A stretch of 64,000 nt of DNA from Candidatus Electrothrix rattekaaiensis (GTDB lineage Bacteria > Desulfobacterota > Desulfobulbia > Desulfobulbales > Desulfobulbaceae): the NCBI GenBank assembly GCA_032595675.1, contig JAVQMD010000001.1, positions 2,264,640 through 2,328,639 of the forward strand, written 5' to 3'. The notes under the pieces were generated by a model. The model saw only the letters and a program-made list of their open reading frames with translations, searched no databases and was not told where the DNA came from. The position numbers and the translations under genes were made by a program. This document shows positions 45,053 to 54,130 of this stretch, in pieces. Numbering within the stretch: the first letter of the stretch is position 1; every line of letters begins with the position of its first letter.

Positions 45053-46276
45053 TTAATGGGTTTTCCGATACAGAGCTGCAATCAGCGTCCTGCTATTCTT
45101 CACTACAATCACTATATCCCGCAACTTCATCGGAACAGAGATGTTTTCCTCCGGCAAGGTCTCTTTTAAAAAGATCGCCCAATACAGCTTGATCCACCAG
45201 AACACATGAAGAGGATGTTGAACAATGAGGCTCCACAGCCTACCAATCTGTCCTTTGGGAGCGTAATAAATCCGTAGCCACCAGTCCGGCGGCAGAAAGG
45301 TATCCCGTAAGATCGGCCCAATCCCCCTTCCTTTTTGCTTTGCCAACTTACGTCTTGGCCAACCAGTAAAGGACTTCCCTACACCAGAAGGCCTGCGTTC
45401 TGTGCCAAATTCTAAGCGTTCTTGCACAGCCTCATTCCACGGGCTGAGATGATGGAACTGCGGGAGGGCCGCAAGCAGAGGGGGATAGTGCGATGTGATC
45501 CGATTCCAGTCAATGACATCCAACCTCGCCTCAACAAAGCCGATGATATCAGCAGCTGAAATTAGCTTGAAAGGGTCATAGGGGAGCGGGGCATGAAAGC
45601 CGTGTTGGTAGAGATGCCAGAGCATGTCTTCATTGCCTAATGTGCCTAATGTGAAGGCTGGCATCTCATTGACCTCAAAGGCCTTAGCACGTTCGTACAG
45701 CTTTGAAAAATCAATCCTCTTGGGGCAGGGCGGGCAATCGGGAAAAAGACTGCGGTGCAGCTCAAGGCAGACTTGGATACCGTCTACTTCCTGATACAGC
45801 GCAGCAAGATGGAGATGGTCCTCCGGGGTGAACACAGCAGGATCATGAAAACCATGCTGTTGCAAGAGGGTATGGGCAGGCAGGGCCTGATCCCAGGGCA
45901 CGAGCAGGTCGATATCCCGCATGGGTCGTAAGCCAGGGTCCGGGTACAGGGTCTGACAAAGGGCAGCACCTTTCAGGACCAAAACAGGAATACCTGCTGA
46001 CTCCAAGATGGTGAGCACCTTGGCCAAGGTCTTGCTTAACAGTCCGTTGCTCTGCCTATGCCTGAGGGCCAGTAATCTGAGGCTGCGGAGGATATGATCA
46101 GGGGGATTGATTTCTGCAAGAAGAAGATGGCGGAGGAGCAGAGGAGCCATACCCTGTACTTCTGCCTGCTGGAGAAGGCCGTCCCATGCCTGGAAACGGG
46201 CACAGGCGTGGACAAGAAGCTTCTGCTGAAGTGGATGCGGTTCTATTCTGGCGCAGAGGTGGAGGAGAGGAAACAT
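45053..46276 (-). CDS. Nucleotidyltransferase family protein (PF14907-like)
   Basis: 407 aa. The core has VLVLKGAALCQTLYPDPGLR followed by PMRDIDLLVP, where the two Asp residues are the metal ligands of the Pol-beta-like fold, and a later LELHRSLFPD segment. This family (NTP_transf_5) is often found with PqqD-type proteins, as here: a PqqD gene lies 32 bases upstream on the same strand. Role unknown, possibly peptide or polysaccharide maturation. Confidence 0.8.
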   Translation of the reverse strand: MFPLLHLCARIEPHPLQQKLLVHACARFQAWDGLLQQAEVQGMAPLLLRHLLLAEINPPDHILRSLRLLALRHRQSNGLLSKTLAKVLTILESAGIPVLVLKGAALCQTLYPDPGLRPMRDIDLLVPWDQALPAHTLLQQHGFHDPAVFTPEDHLHLAALYQEVDGIQVCLELHRSLFPDCPPCPKRIDFSKLYERAKAFEVNEMPAFTLGTLGNEDMLWHLYQHGFHAPLPYDPFKLISAADIIGFVEARLDVIDWNRITSHYPPLLAALPQFHHLSPWNEAVQERLEFGTERRPSGVGKSFTGWPRRKLAKQKGRGIGPILRDTFLPPDWWLRIYYAPKGQIGRLWSLIVQHPLHVFWWIKLYWAIFLKETLPEENISVPMKLRDIVIVVKNSRTLIAALYRKTH

Positions 46277-46308
46277 CGGATTACCTTATTCCATCCGGGC
46301 CGGTAATT

Positions 46309-46599
46309 TTATGTATCGTGCTGCTCATCAGCACGCAGCAAGGCTCCATGATCCAGCAATGTCTTGACGGCAACTTCGACATCAGGCCGAATATCGTTTT
46401 TCTGCTCAGGAAAAACATCTTCAAGCAGGGTGATGATCTCTTCGACTGTCTGCCCGTTGCCGCACATCTCTCGGACCAGCCCGGCAGTCTTGTTGAGATA
46501 AACCCCCTTGCCGGTAGCAACGGCGTAGAGCAGGATCTCGTTCTCAAAAATCTCTGTTGCGAAGTCAGGATTCAGGGTGAATTGTTGCGTATTTTTCAT
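46309..46599 (-). CDS. PqqD-family peptide-binding protein
   Basis: 96 aa with the PqqD outline: an N-terminal strand region (ENEILLYAVATGKGVYLNKT), then AGLVREMCGNGQTVEEIITLL and a C-terminal winged helix ending in HGALL. PqqD-like proteins present peptide substrates to maturation enzymes. No radical SAM enzyme or precursor peptide is visible nearby; the next gene is a nucleotidyltransferase. Confidence 0.78.
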   Translation of the reverse strand: MKNTQQFTLNPDFATEIFENEILLYAVATGKGVYLNKTAGLVREMCGNGQTVEEIITLLEDVFPEQKNDIRPDVEVAVKTLLDHGALLRADEQHDT

Positions 46600-46637
46600 G
46601 CAATTTTAGGATGTTTTCGGATATTGAATGCCCGCAC

Positions 46638-47177
46638 TTACCACCTTCTCGAATACACCGGTACACAATCCAAGCAGAGTTTTTTTCCGTCATGTAGGCG
46701 TATCTTGGCTTCGGCTGCTGTTTCTCCGCACTGTTCACAGGTCACGGTTTTGAAAATACGTGCCTTGGCAGGCAGGTCATAAGACGGTTCACTGAAGGAA
46801 AAAATTTCTTCGTCCGGCAGAGACAGAATTTCCTGCTGATAGGCGTTTCGGTCACTGGTTTCCTTCTTAAAGGCATGAATGAGTCGAATACGGAGTTTTT
46901 TGCCCTGTTCCCGGAGGAAAAAACTAAAGGCCTGCTTGCCCCGGTCTCGATAGAGAAGGTTGCCTTTTCCAAGGGTACAGCTGAGCAGGAGTTGGATCGC
47001 GTCCACGCTACAGGAATCATTTTCCGCGACGCACACCAGTTCTTCGTCTCCAGCAGAGGTTACTCCCAAACCTTTTCGAGCCGCCATTGCTACCCGAAAA
47101 CCAATTGCGAGGCCAGGGCATTGATGTCCATGAAAATCAATGCATCGTTCCCAGTCCTTTTGCAGTGCGTCGTTCAT
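46638..47177 (-). CDS. FmdE-family protein with C-terminal zinc finger
   Basis: 179 aa. The FmdE signature is FHGHQCPGLAIGFR, and Cys residues in AENDSCSVDAIQ belong to the same site. The C-terminal part has CEQCGE and CLDCVP, a dksA-type zinc ribbon. FmdE-like proteins are common in anaerobes and are linked to molybdenum/tungsten or formylmethanofuran enzymes, but the function in bacteria is unknown. It lies 38 bases upstream of the PqqD gene. Confidence 0.85.
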   Translation of the reverse strand: MNDALQKDWERCIDFHGHQCPGLAIGFRVAMAARKGLGVTSAGDEELVCVAENDSCSVDAIQLLLSCTLGKGNLLYRDRGKQAFSFFLREQGKKLRIRLIHAFKKETSDRNAYQQEILSLPDEEIFSFSEPSYDLPAKARIFKTVTCEQCGETAAEAKIRLHDGKKLCLDCVPVYSRRW

Positions 47178-47290
47178 TTTTTCTCCGTTTGATAGAGCGT
47201 AGTGAGAGCCAGATGGGATTGCGGCTCAGTGTGACAGCTTTTTTGTTCGTAGCAAAGAAGCAGATGCTGTGCAAGACAAAAAAGCAGCGT

Positions 47291-47947
47291 TTACGTGATA
47301 TCTTCCAGCAAGCCGAGCTTTGCTGCATAGCGAACCAGATCAACTGTACTGTGCAGGTCCAGCTTGCTCAGGATATTGGCTCGATGGTTGGTCACGGTTT
47401 TGGAACTGATGCAGAGTTTATCCGCGATATCCGCTGTTGCCGTGCCTTGGGCTAGCAACCGGAAGATTTCCTGCTCCCGTGCGGTCAGATTGCCATAGCT
47501 TGAATCAGAGAGATCTGAGGACTCAGCTGCTTCCAGCAGGCGACCGACGATCTCACGGGAAAGGGCTGAATCCAGGTAGTACTCGTCCTGCATGGCAGCT
47601 TCCAGCGCATTGTGCAGACAGTCGGAAACCGACTCTTTGACGATATAACCGATGGCTCCGGCCCGAAGTGCGCCGAGAATATAATCGATCTTTGAATGCA
47701 TACTGACAATGATAATACGGGTTTCTGGCACTACTCCCTTTAAAATCCTGGTCAGCTGAATACCGCTCTTGTCCGGTAGGGACAGGTCAACCACGGCGAT
47801 ATCTGGCTTAATGGTACGGACAGCCTCCTCTCCTTGTCGGGCATCAGCACCTTCGCCTGCAACTTCAAAGTCAGAAAATTTTTCAATGAGCTGCCTGACT
47901 CCAGCCCGAAAGGTATCGTGGTCGTCAATAAGAACTATTTTTTTCAT
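47291..47947 (-). CDS. NarL/FixJ-type response regulator
   Basis: 218 aa. The receiver has IVLIDDHDTFRAG and the phospho-Asp in IAVVDLSLPDKSG. The LuxR-type helix-turn-helix reads LTAREQEIFRLLAQGTATAD followed by KTVTNHRANILSKL. It is encoded 34 bases downstream of a NarX-like kinase and is surely its partner. Target genes are unknown. Confidence 0.93.
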   Translation of the reverse strand: MKKIVLIDDHDTFRAGVRQLIEKFSDFEVAGEGADARQGEEAVRTIKPDIAVVDLSLPDKSGIQLTRILKGVVPETRIIIVSMHSKIDYILGALRAGAIGYIVKESVSDCLHNALEAAMQDEYYLDSALSREIVGRLLEAAESSDLSDSSYGNLTAREQEIFRLLAQGTATADIADKLCISSKTVTNHRANILSKLDLHSTVDLVRYAAKLGLLEDIT

Positions 47948-47981
47948 GGCTTGTGCTGTTGCTGAGATTCAGAGTAGTGTT

Positions 47982-49517
47982 TTAACGTACTGTTTCCTCG
48001 GCCTCATGTGCTACCGGACCGGGGAATTCAATGATAATCTTTGTGCCTTGTTGCAGGGCGGAAAGGATCTTAAAGGTTCCTTGCATCATCCGAACCCGTT
48101 CTTCCATACCGAGTAAACCAAAGCGTTTGTTTTCCAGGGCCTTGCGAACGCCCTGTTCAGGATCAAAGCCGCAGCCGTTATCTTCCACCCGGAGAATAAT
48201 ATTCGGATGAGAGGCAATCAGGCGTATTTCAACCTTGGTTGCCTGGGCATGTTTTTCAATATTATTCAACGCCTCCTGAACGAGACGGTAAATATTGATT
48301 GCATGATCAAAGGGGAAGTCTAGGGTATCGACTCCGGCCTTGGAGAACTGGACGAATATGCCGGTCTGTTTGGTGAAGTCGCGACTATAATCAGCTATGG
48401 CACTGGGGAGCCCAATCTGCTCAAGTCCGGGAGGACGCAGGTTATAGGAAAGCTCACGCACGGTCTTGATGCAGTGATTAAGGAGTTTGGCCCAATCAGC
48501 CCTTTCTTCTTGGCTGGGCAGGTGTCCCTGTGCTGCGTCTTGCAGTAGGCTTTCACCGGTAATTTTCAGCGAAGAAAGGTTTTGCGCCACATTATCATGG
48601 AGGTAGAGCGAGATCTGCTGGCGTTCGGTCTCCTGCACAGTCAGAAGCTTATGGGATAAATTATGCACCTGCTCTTCCACCTTTCTAAGTTCGTCATTGG
48701 CATGCAGCAATTCCTTGGTTCTTTCCTGGACCTTGAGGTCGAACTCGTTATGATATCCAGCCAGCTGTTCCGCCATCTTACTAAATTCTTTTGCCAGAAA
48801 TTCAAATTCATCACCGGAGCTGATGTTTACCTGATGGTTGAGGTTGCCCATGCCGATCTGTCTGGTGCCTTCCTGAAGGCTTTTCATCGGTTCGAGCACG
48901 GAGCGCATCATCAAAAAAACAACAATGAGGGTCAGGAAGATAACTGCAAGGCCGGTCAGGGCGACAACGGCCAAGGTCTGGCGGTATTGCTTACCGATAA
49001 AGGCCTCGGTTTTGTCGATCTGTTGCAGATGAAGCTGGAGATGTTTGTCAATGGCGTTTTCCAAATGCGTGAGCTCTTCTTTGATGGCCTCGGAGATTTT
49101 TGCAAGATCCTCCTCATTGGTCGGCCAGCCCTTCTCAGATTGTTCTAGGAGGTATTGGGAGAGCGTTGTCGCAAAAATAACATGGTGGAGCATTTTGTGG
49201 GCTGCGAGATCCTCCAGGGTCAATGACTTATGCTTATGCTTGGCATGGGTTTCTATCATAACGCTGAGCTGCTTTGCTTTCTCTCTGATTAGGTCGCGGT
49301 CAAACCGCTGCTCCCGAATTCCTGTTTCCAAAGAAAGGAGCAGCTTTTTGAGATCCAGCATGGCGGAGGCATTCATTGTTGCCTCCTGTTGCAACTGCAT
49401 AAAATGATTATGTACGGTTGAAAAAGTCCAGACGCACCACCCTCCTTGAATGAGGATGACGAGGAGCAGGGGGAGGAAATAGAGAAGGAATTTGTTGCGT
49501 AGGCCGATTTTCAGCAT
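47982..49517 (-). CDS. NarX-type sensor histidine kinase (HisKA_3)
   Basis: 511 aa. First membrane helix about 10-32, periplasmic helical sensor (about 33-185), second helix about 187-210, HAMP (LEPMKSLQEGTRQIGMGNL), coiled coil, then HisKA_3 with the phospho-His in LYLHDNVAQNLSS and HATPase with VEDNGCGFD and FGLLGMEERV. The sensor domain is all-helical, like four-helix-bundle sensors. Signal unknown. Confidence 0.92.
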   Translation of the reverse strand: MLKIGLRNKFLLYFLPLLLVILIQGGWCVWTFSTVHNHFMQLQQEATMNASAMLDLKKLLLSLETGIREQRFDRDLIREKAKQLSVMIETHAKHKHKSLTLEDLAAHKMLHHVIFATTLSQYLLEQSEKGWPTNEEDLAKISEAIKEELTHLENAIDKHLQLHLQQIDKTEAFIGKQYRQTLAVVALTGLAVIFLTLIVVFLMMRSVLEPMKSLQEGTRQIGMGNLNHQVNISSGDEFEFLAKEFSKMAEQLAGYHNEFDLKVQERTKELLHANDELRKVEEQVHNLSHKLLTVQETERQQISLYLHDNVAQNLSSLKITGESLLQDAAQGHLPSQEERADWAKLLNHCIKTVRELSYNLRPPGLEQIGLPSAIADYSRDFTKQTGIFVQFSKAGVDTLDFPFDHAINIYRLVQEALNNIEKHAQATKVEIRLIASHPNIILRVEDNGCGFDPEQGVRKALENKRFGLLGMEERVRMMQGTFKILSALQQGTKIIIEFPGPVAHEAEETVR

Positions 49518-50007
49518 ATCTTCGTTAAGTGGTTACATCTGGAGCCTGTTTCAGAGGTTGTATGAGACTCTCTATGAGACGGTGATTATAACGGATTATG
49601 TCCGCTTCGCCAAAGCATATGAAAAAATAGTTTGTCGTTGTCTTGCGGACCGGCATTTTGAATGAATTTTGAACAGAAAAAGAGAGGGGTGAATCTGATT
49701 TTTTGATTTGGGGAATGGTTGTAAAAAGGTTGTAAGAAAAAGGCTTTTTTTTGGGGGGGGCAGATAGTGAATAGAACAGAAAAAGAACAGATGACAGAAT
49801 TTTATCGTCCTGTCTCTTCGTTATTTCGATCTTTTAATCATATTGAATATGAGATAACCACTTGTTTTGTGACATGCATCGCAACGTTAGTCACGAAAAC
49901 AAGTGATATCTCTCGTAGAAGCCTGTGTACCTTGTACGAAAAAAGTGTTTCGTGTAAAGATCGGACTTCTACGACTTGCGGACTGTGGTATAATTCCCGA
50001 TCAGGAA
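49518..50007. other. 490-base gap with two inverted repeats, no gene
   Basis: Bases 49859-49873 (CACTTGTTTTGTGAC) pair with 49890-49905 (GTCACGAAAACAAGTG), with one bulge. A second pair, TCGTAGAAGCC and GGACTTCTACGA, brackets about 50 bases just after it (about 49913-49980). A third, TAATTCC/GGAATTA (49991-50010), overlaps the end of the csp gene and may end its message. The first two could fold as one structured RNA. A run of eight or more G occurs near 49755. No protein gene is supported. Confidence 0.5.
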
Positions 50008-50214
50008 TTACTGACCAACGACGTTATCCGCTGCCGGTCCTTTAGGACCGTCAACAACGTCAAAGCTCACTCGCTGTCCTTCCTGCAGGCTTTTAAACCC
50101 TTGGGCCTGAATAGCTGAATGGTGGACAAAAACATCTTTGCCGCCGTCCTGCTCGATAAAACCAAAACCCTTGGAATCGTTAAACCATTTTACTGTACCT
50201 TCTACCATTTTCAT
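50008..50214 (-). CDS. Cold shock protein (CspA family)
   Basis: 68 aa single cold-shock domain. It has [15 protein letters not shown] with RNP1 (KGFGFI) and RNP2 (VFVHH), then the [19 protein letters not shown] tail. It binds single-stranded RNA and melts structure at low temperature. The next two minus-strand genes are a DEAD-box helicase and an RRM protein, so this is a small RNA-remodelling group. Confidence 0.95.
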   Translation of the reverse strand: MKMVEGTVKWFNDSKGFGFIEQDGGKDVFVHHSAIQAQGFKSLQEGQRVSFDVVDGPKGPAADNVVGQ

Positions 50215-50319
50215 GCTCCTTAAAGCTGATTTCTTTGTGAAATCTTTATGTTAATACGGATTGCAAGAGTTGCGATCCATTGTGCAGGCTGCGTACACGC
50301 GGACTGCGGGTTGTTTTGT

Positions 50320-51591
50320 CTAGTTTGCAGATAAACCGAAATCAAACGAGCTTGAACGCTGCTTTCTTGGCTTACCTTGTGTTTTGCGGCGGGGAGCGGA
50401 TATACCCCTCTTTTTCTCATCAATACCGGCTGAGCCAGCTGAGGGTGCTACTGTTGCGGCGTTATGGTTCTTCGTGTTGAGCGGCACGCTCACTGTTTTG
50501 CGGGTGATGTTTTGTCCTAAGCTGCGTTCAACCGACAGGATCATTCTTGCGTCTTCTCGGGTTGCAAAGGTGTATGCATCACCGGTCTGTAGTGCTCTGC
50601 CGGTTCGTCCGACTCTATGCGTGTATGTCTCGACAGTATCGGGCACATCGTAATTCACAACATGAGAAATGCCTGAGACATCTATGCCCCGTGCAGCGAT
50701 ATCCGTAGCAACCATAATGTTGAATGTACCGGTTCTGAAGCCGTCCATAGCCTTTTTGCGTTGGTTCTGGGACAGATTACCTTGAAGCGAAGTCGCTTTG
50801 AACCCGAATTGTTGCAGTTGTCTGGCCAGATTTTTTGCCTTATGCTTAGTCCGAGTAAAGACGAGGGTGGTCGTCATTGGTTCACTCTGCAGAATATGTT
50901 TCAACAAAGCTGTTTTCTGCGTCTGTGCTACCTGGAAAAGCGCGTGCTTGATGGTTGCTGTCGGTTTCTCATGATTAACCCGAACCGTGACCGGATTGGA
51001 GAGAATCTCTTCAACAAAGCGGCGTATCTCTTTCGGCATTGTTGCTGAAAAAACCATACTTTGCCTTTGTCGCGGTACCTGCTTGAGGATACGGCGAATG
51101 TCCGGCAGGAAACCCTTGTCGCACATTTGATCGGCCTCGTCCAGGATCAGAACTTCAACCGAGGAAAGATCAACGGTTTTTGAGTTGAGATGATCAAGGA
51201 GGCGACCGGGGCAGGCCACGACGATATCCACGCCTTGTCTGAGTTTCTGTATCTGGCTTGCTTTACTCACACCGCCGTAGAGCGTACAGCTTTGCAGGCG
51301 GGTACCCTGGCCCAGCAGTTGAATATTCTCATGAACCTGTTCTGAAAGTTCTCGGGTCGGGGTCAAAATCAATGCTTTTACTTTTTTTCCTGCTTCGCTG
51401 GTAAGGCGTTGCAGGGTCGGCAGAACAAATGCAGCTGTTTTACCGGTACCTGTTTGGGCAAGTCCTAGTAAATCGCGACCTTGTATAAGATGCGGCATGG
51501 CCTGCTGTTGAATGTCCGTAGGGATGCTGTAACCACATTTTTTAATAGCAGCTACTATAGCCGGTTTGAAATCGAATTCTGTAAAATTCAT
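50320..51591 (-). CDS. DEAD-box RNA helicase, RhlE type
   Basis: 423 aa. Motifs in order: Q motif, AQTGTGKTAAF (I), PTRELSEQ (Ia), LDEADQM (II, DEAD), SATMP (III), ATDIAARGIDV (V) and HRVGRTGR (VI). A basic low-complexity tail (about 375-423, ARG/LYS/SER-rich) follows, as in RhlE/CsdA-like helicases. It unwinds RNA duplexes, probably in ribosome assembly or at low temperature. Encoded 105 bases upstream of csp on the same strand. Confidence 0.94.
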   Translation of the reverse strand: MNFTEFDFKPAIVAAIKKCGYSIPTDIQQQAMPHLIQGRDLLGLAQTGTGKTAAFVLPTLQRLTSEAGKKVKALILTPTRELSEQVHENIQLLGQGTRLQSCTLYGGVSKASQIQKLRQGVDIVVACPGRLLDHLNSKTVDLSSVEVLILDEADQMCDKGFLPDIRRILKQVPRQRQSMVFSATMPKEIRRFVEEILSNPVTVRVNHEKPTATIKHALFQVAQTQKTALLKHILQSEPMTTTLVFTRTKHKAKNLARQLQQFGFKATSLQGNLSQNQRKKAMDGFRTGTFNIMVATDIAARGIDVSGISHVVNYDVPDTVETYTHRVGRTGRALQTGDAYTFATREDARMILSVERSLGQNITRKTVSVPLNTKNHNAATVAPSAGSAGIDEKKRGISAPRRKTQGKPRKQRSSSFDFGLSAN

Positions 51592-51783
51592 GTAACCTCT
51601 TGATATAAGCTCAATGAGCTTTTAAGTCCCTGCCTTTTTTTATTGCAAAAAAGCAATCGAGGCAGAAAGAAAGTGCTGGTAACCTGTGAAAGAGAGTGAC
51701 CAAGGGAAAGGAGCGAGCGCATACTTCAAAATATTGGCTGCTTCTTCCGAATGAAATGTTTTTACAATGTATCTAGGAAAGGC

Positions 51784-52050
51784 TTATCCGCGACGAAATT
51801 TTTTCTTCTTGGCCGGTTTGGCCTCATTGCAGACAAGTTGCCGATGCTTATATTCTTTTCCGTTCAGATCTTCCATTGCCTTGTGGCCCGCGCTCCTGGT
51901 TTCCATTTCCACAAAGGCAAAGCCTTTTGTTTGCCCGGTAAAATGGTCTTTCACAAGGTTTGTGTCGACAACGCTTCCGTATTGACCAAACAGATCAGTT
52001 AATTCAGTTTCAGTCGTGTTATAAGGAAGACTACCGATAAAAAGTTTCAT
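51784..52050 (-). CDS. RRM-domain RNA-binding protein
   Basis: 88 aa from the ATG at 52050, which has AGGAGAAGAAGT directly before it; an in-frame start at 52113 is less likely. One RRM with RNP2 (LFIGSLPY) and RNP1 (KGFAFVEM), plus a basic tail (KPAKKKKFRRG). These small bacterial RRM proteins are often cold-induced. It stands alone upstream of the helicase gene. Confidence 0.92.
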   Translation of the reverse strand: MKLFIGSLPYNTTETELTDLFGQYGSVVDTNLVKDHFTGQTKGFAFVEMETRSAGHKAMEDLNGKEYKHRQLVCNEAKPAKKKKFRRG

Positions 52051-52503
52051 ACTTCTTCTCCTGAAAAGATGCTCACGTAAAAAAACGTCGGTAGAAACAA
52101 CCCGATGTATCAAAATGGGTTACGAAGTAAACAAGCATCTCTCGTGCAATACTTGCAGTCTTATCTCAATATGGTAATAAGCGGAAACTTTAAAGGTACC
52201 AGGATGTGTACTGGAGTCACCGTGTCAGACGATGATGAAAAAGAAAGTGCTGAGAATTGCCAAGTGATATATTTTTAGCAATTATACTCTTGTTTAGATT
52301 AATTGCAACATAAAAAGCAGGAGTGTAACAAGGAAAATATTATCTGTTTTAATTCGGGGCGTTACAGGAGGTGGTATTCGCTTTCAGCGCATCATTACAC
52401 CAAAAGGCTCTGTCGAGTTACCCGGTGGGGGGAAATGCCTTGCACGGTTCTTCAATTGGATTAGTCTGAAATATCTTTTTTTTCGTCATTTATCCTCAGA
52501 TAT
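52051..52503. other. Gap of about 450 bases, no gene seen
   Basis: Divergent region between the RRM gene and a methyltransferase. It is AT-rich near 52200-52350. The part nearest the RRM gene could be a long 5' leader, as many cold-induced messages have, but no defined structure was found. Confidence 0.4.
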
Positions 52504-52536
52504 TTGGCTGAGCCTCTTCTTCTGACCAGGATAACT

Positions 52537-53196
52537 ATGACTCTCCCCCTGCGCATTCGTTATCAAACCATCGAAGTCGGTAACGTCGACATTCACTTAT
52601 GCACGCTTCGCGACAGACAACAATTCAGCGACCCAGATAGTGCGGCCCATGATCTTGGCATTTCATCTGCGGCTTGGCCTATCTTCGGTGTGGTTTGGCC
52701 ATCAAGTCTCGTGCTTGCTCACTATATGCTGGACTATAAAACTGAGGGAAAGAGAATTCTGGAAATAGGCTGCGGGATAGCACTGTCCAGCTTACTGCTC
52801 AATGAGCGACTGGCTGATATTACCGCCACCGACTATCACCCTGAAGTTGAACATTTCCTTGCTCGAAATACGCTGCTCAATAACGGAAAAAGCATTGCCT
52901 TTGAGCGGGTGGACTGGGCTGATGACCGGAGCGAACTTGGGCTCTTTGATGTCATTATAGGCAGTGATTTACTCTATGAAGACGAACATGTACAATTATT
53001 ATCTGATTTTATTGAAAACCATGCCAGTCCTCAATGTGACGTTATTATTGTTGATCCCGGCAGAGGCAGAAAAGCCAAGCTCAGCACCAAAATGAGTGGC
53101 TATGGTTTTGTAAGCAGTCATGTTCAGCCGGTAGATACTGATTATTTAGAACAGCAGTTTAAAGGGTATATTCTTGAATTTTCTCGGGAGAGCTGA
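52537..53196 (+). CDS. SAM-dependent methyltransferase (METTL/PF10294-like)
   Basis: 219 aa from the ATG at 52537 (MTLPLRIRYQ), preceded by AGGA; a TTG at 52504 would extend it. Motif I is RILEIGCGIALSSLL, then ITATDYHPEV, and DVIIGSDLLYE replaces the acidic/NPP motif, as in the lysine methyltransferase-like group. It probably methylates a protein side chain. Stands alone, convergent with the next gene. Confidence 0.82.
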   Translation: MTLPLRIRYQTIEVGNVDIHLCTLRDRQQFSDPDSAAHDLGISSAAWPIFGVVWPSSLVLAHYMLDYKTEGKRILEIGCGIALSSLLLNERLADITATDYHPEVEHFLARNTLLNNGKSIAFERVDWADDRSELGLFDVIIGSDLLYEDEHVQLLSDFIENHASPQCDVIIVDPGRGRKAKLSTKMSGYGFVSSHVQPVDTDYLEQQFKGYILEFSRES

Positions 53197-53215
53197 GTAA
53201 CTTATCTTGCTTGGT

Positions 53216-54040
53216 CTAATATGCCACAGATATATGCGGGGTGCCTAAGGTTACGGTTACGCCTTCAGGGAGTATGGTTCCAATTTCTTTATGGAATTGT
53301 CGGGTAAAATCATCTCTAAGTGCTAGTCTGGGACTATAGCTTCTGCTTCGATGGCGGTACTCATAATCCACCTTTTCTCCACTCATAATACTGAGCTTTC
53401 CTCTACAGATCAGTTGGTTGCTCTTTCTGTCCATAATAATGAGCCATCCATTGAATTGACCTGTCGCAAATGTTGTAAATCCATCAATGAACAAATTTGC
53501 TTCTTTCCTGCGCAGGAGTGTTCTCTTGGTTGGCGAGAGAAGTTTTTCGAGTGTGGGAAATCGTTCTGGGTTGGGTGCGTAAGGGAGATGGTTTAAATCC
53601 TCATTCACTGGTTGAAACACCGCTACTATTGGAGAAAGGGAATCTAGAGCTTTTTTGATGGAAGTGTCAGAGTATTTTTTAAAACTATCTGTTTCTTCAA
53701 GAAATATCGGTGGGATCAACCACGACCAATCAGCGTATTTCTTGCTCCATTCATTGGGGTCTTTTGTTGAAAAGCGATTGAGATAAGGTCCGTAAAGCGG
53801 GGATAATGACTGTTCTTGGTGAAATTTATCTGGAGGACACACGATTTCTTCAGTCGATGGCGTGATACCGGAAGTAGCTACGTGGTGAAGCTTTGCCAGT
53901 GACTGGTAATGCTGCTTTACGATGGCCTCGTGTTTAAGCCACTCCTCTTCTGGTACTTTGTTGACTTGATAGAGAAAGACAAAAAAGGAGAGCATGAGGA
54001 GAGCGAATCCAGTGAGGATTATTTTGAATGCTAATTTCAC
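53216..54040 (-). CDS. Hypothetical membrane-anchored protein
   Basis: 274 aa, family not recognised. One N-terminal hydrophobic helix (KIILTGFALLMLSFFVFLYQ) acts as signal anchor, leaving a large periplasmic part. It has a single Cys pair spaced far apart (IVCPPDKFHQ and QLICRGKLS) and a basic stretch (EYRHRSRSYSPRLALRDD). It is a lone gene between a methyltransferase and a kinase operon. Confidence 0.6.
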   Translation of the reverse strand: MKLAFKIILTGFALLMLSFFVFLYQVNKVPEEEWLKHEAIVKQHYQSLAKLHHVATSGITPSTEEIVCPPDKFHQEQSLSPLYGPYLNRFSTKDPNEWSKKYADWSWLIPPIFLEETDSFKKYSDTSIKKALDSLSPIVAVFQPVNEDLNHLPYAPNPERFPTLEKLLSPTKRTLLRRKEANLFIDGFTTFATGQFNGWLIIMDRKSNQLICRGKLSIMSGEKVDYEYRHRSRSYSPRLALRDDFTRQFHKEIGTILPEGVTVTLGTPHISVAY

Positions 54041-54130
54041 AGGAAGATTAGGGAGGGGGAAAGTAATATTTATCCAATTGGCCTGGATGATTATTTTCTT
54101 CTGGCCCCCTCAAGAGAAAAACCCTACTAT

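Noticed and set aside
49767-50045. 92-codon plus-strand frame in the gap before csp
   Set aside because: It has no ribosome binding site or family pattern, and it overlaps inverted repeats and the end of csp on the other strand.
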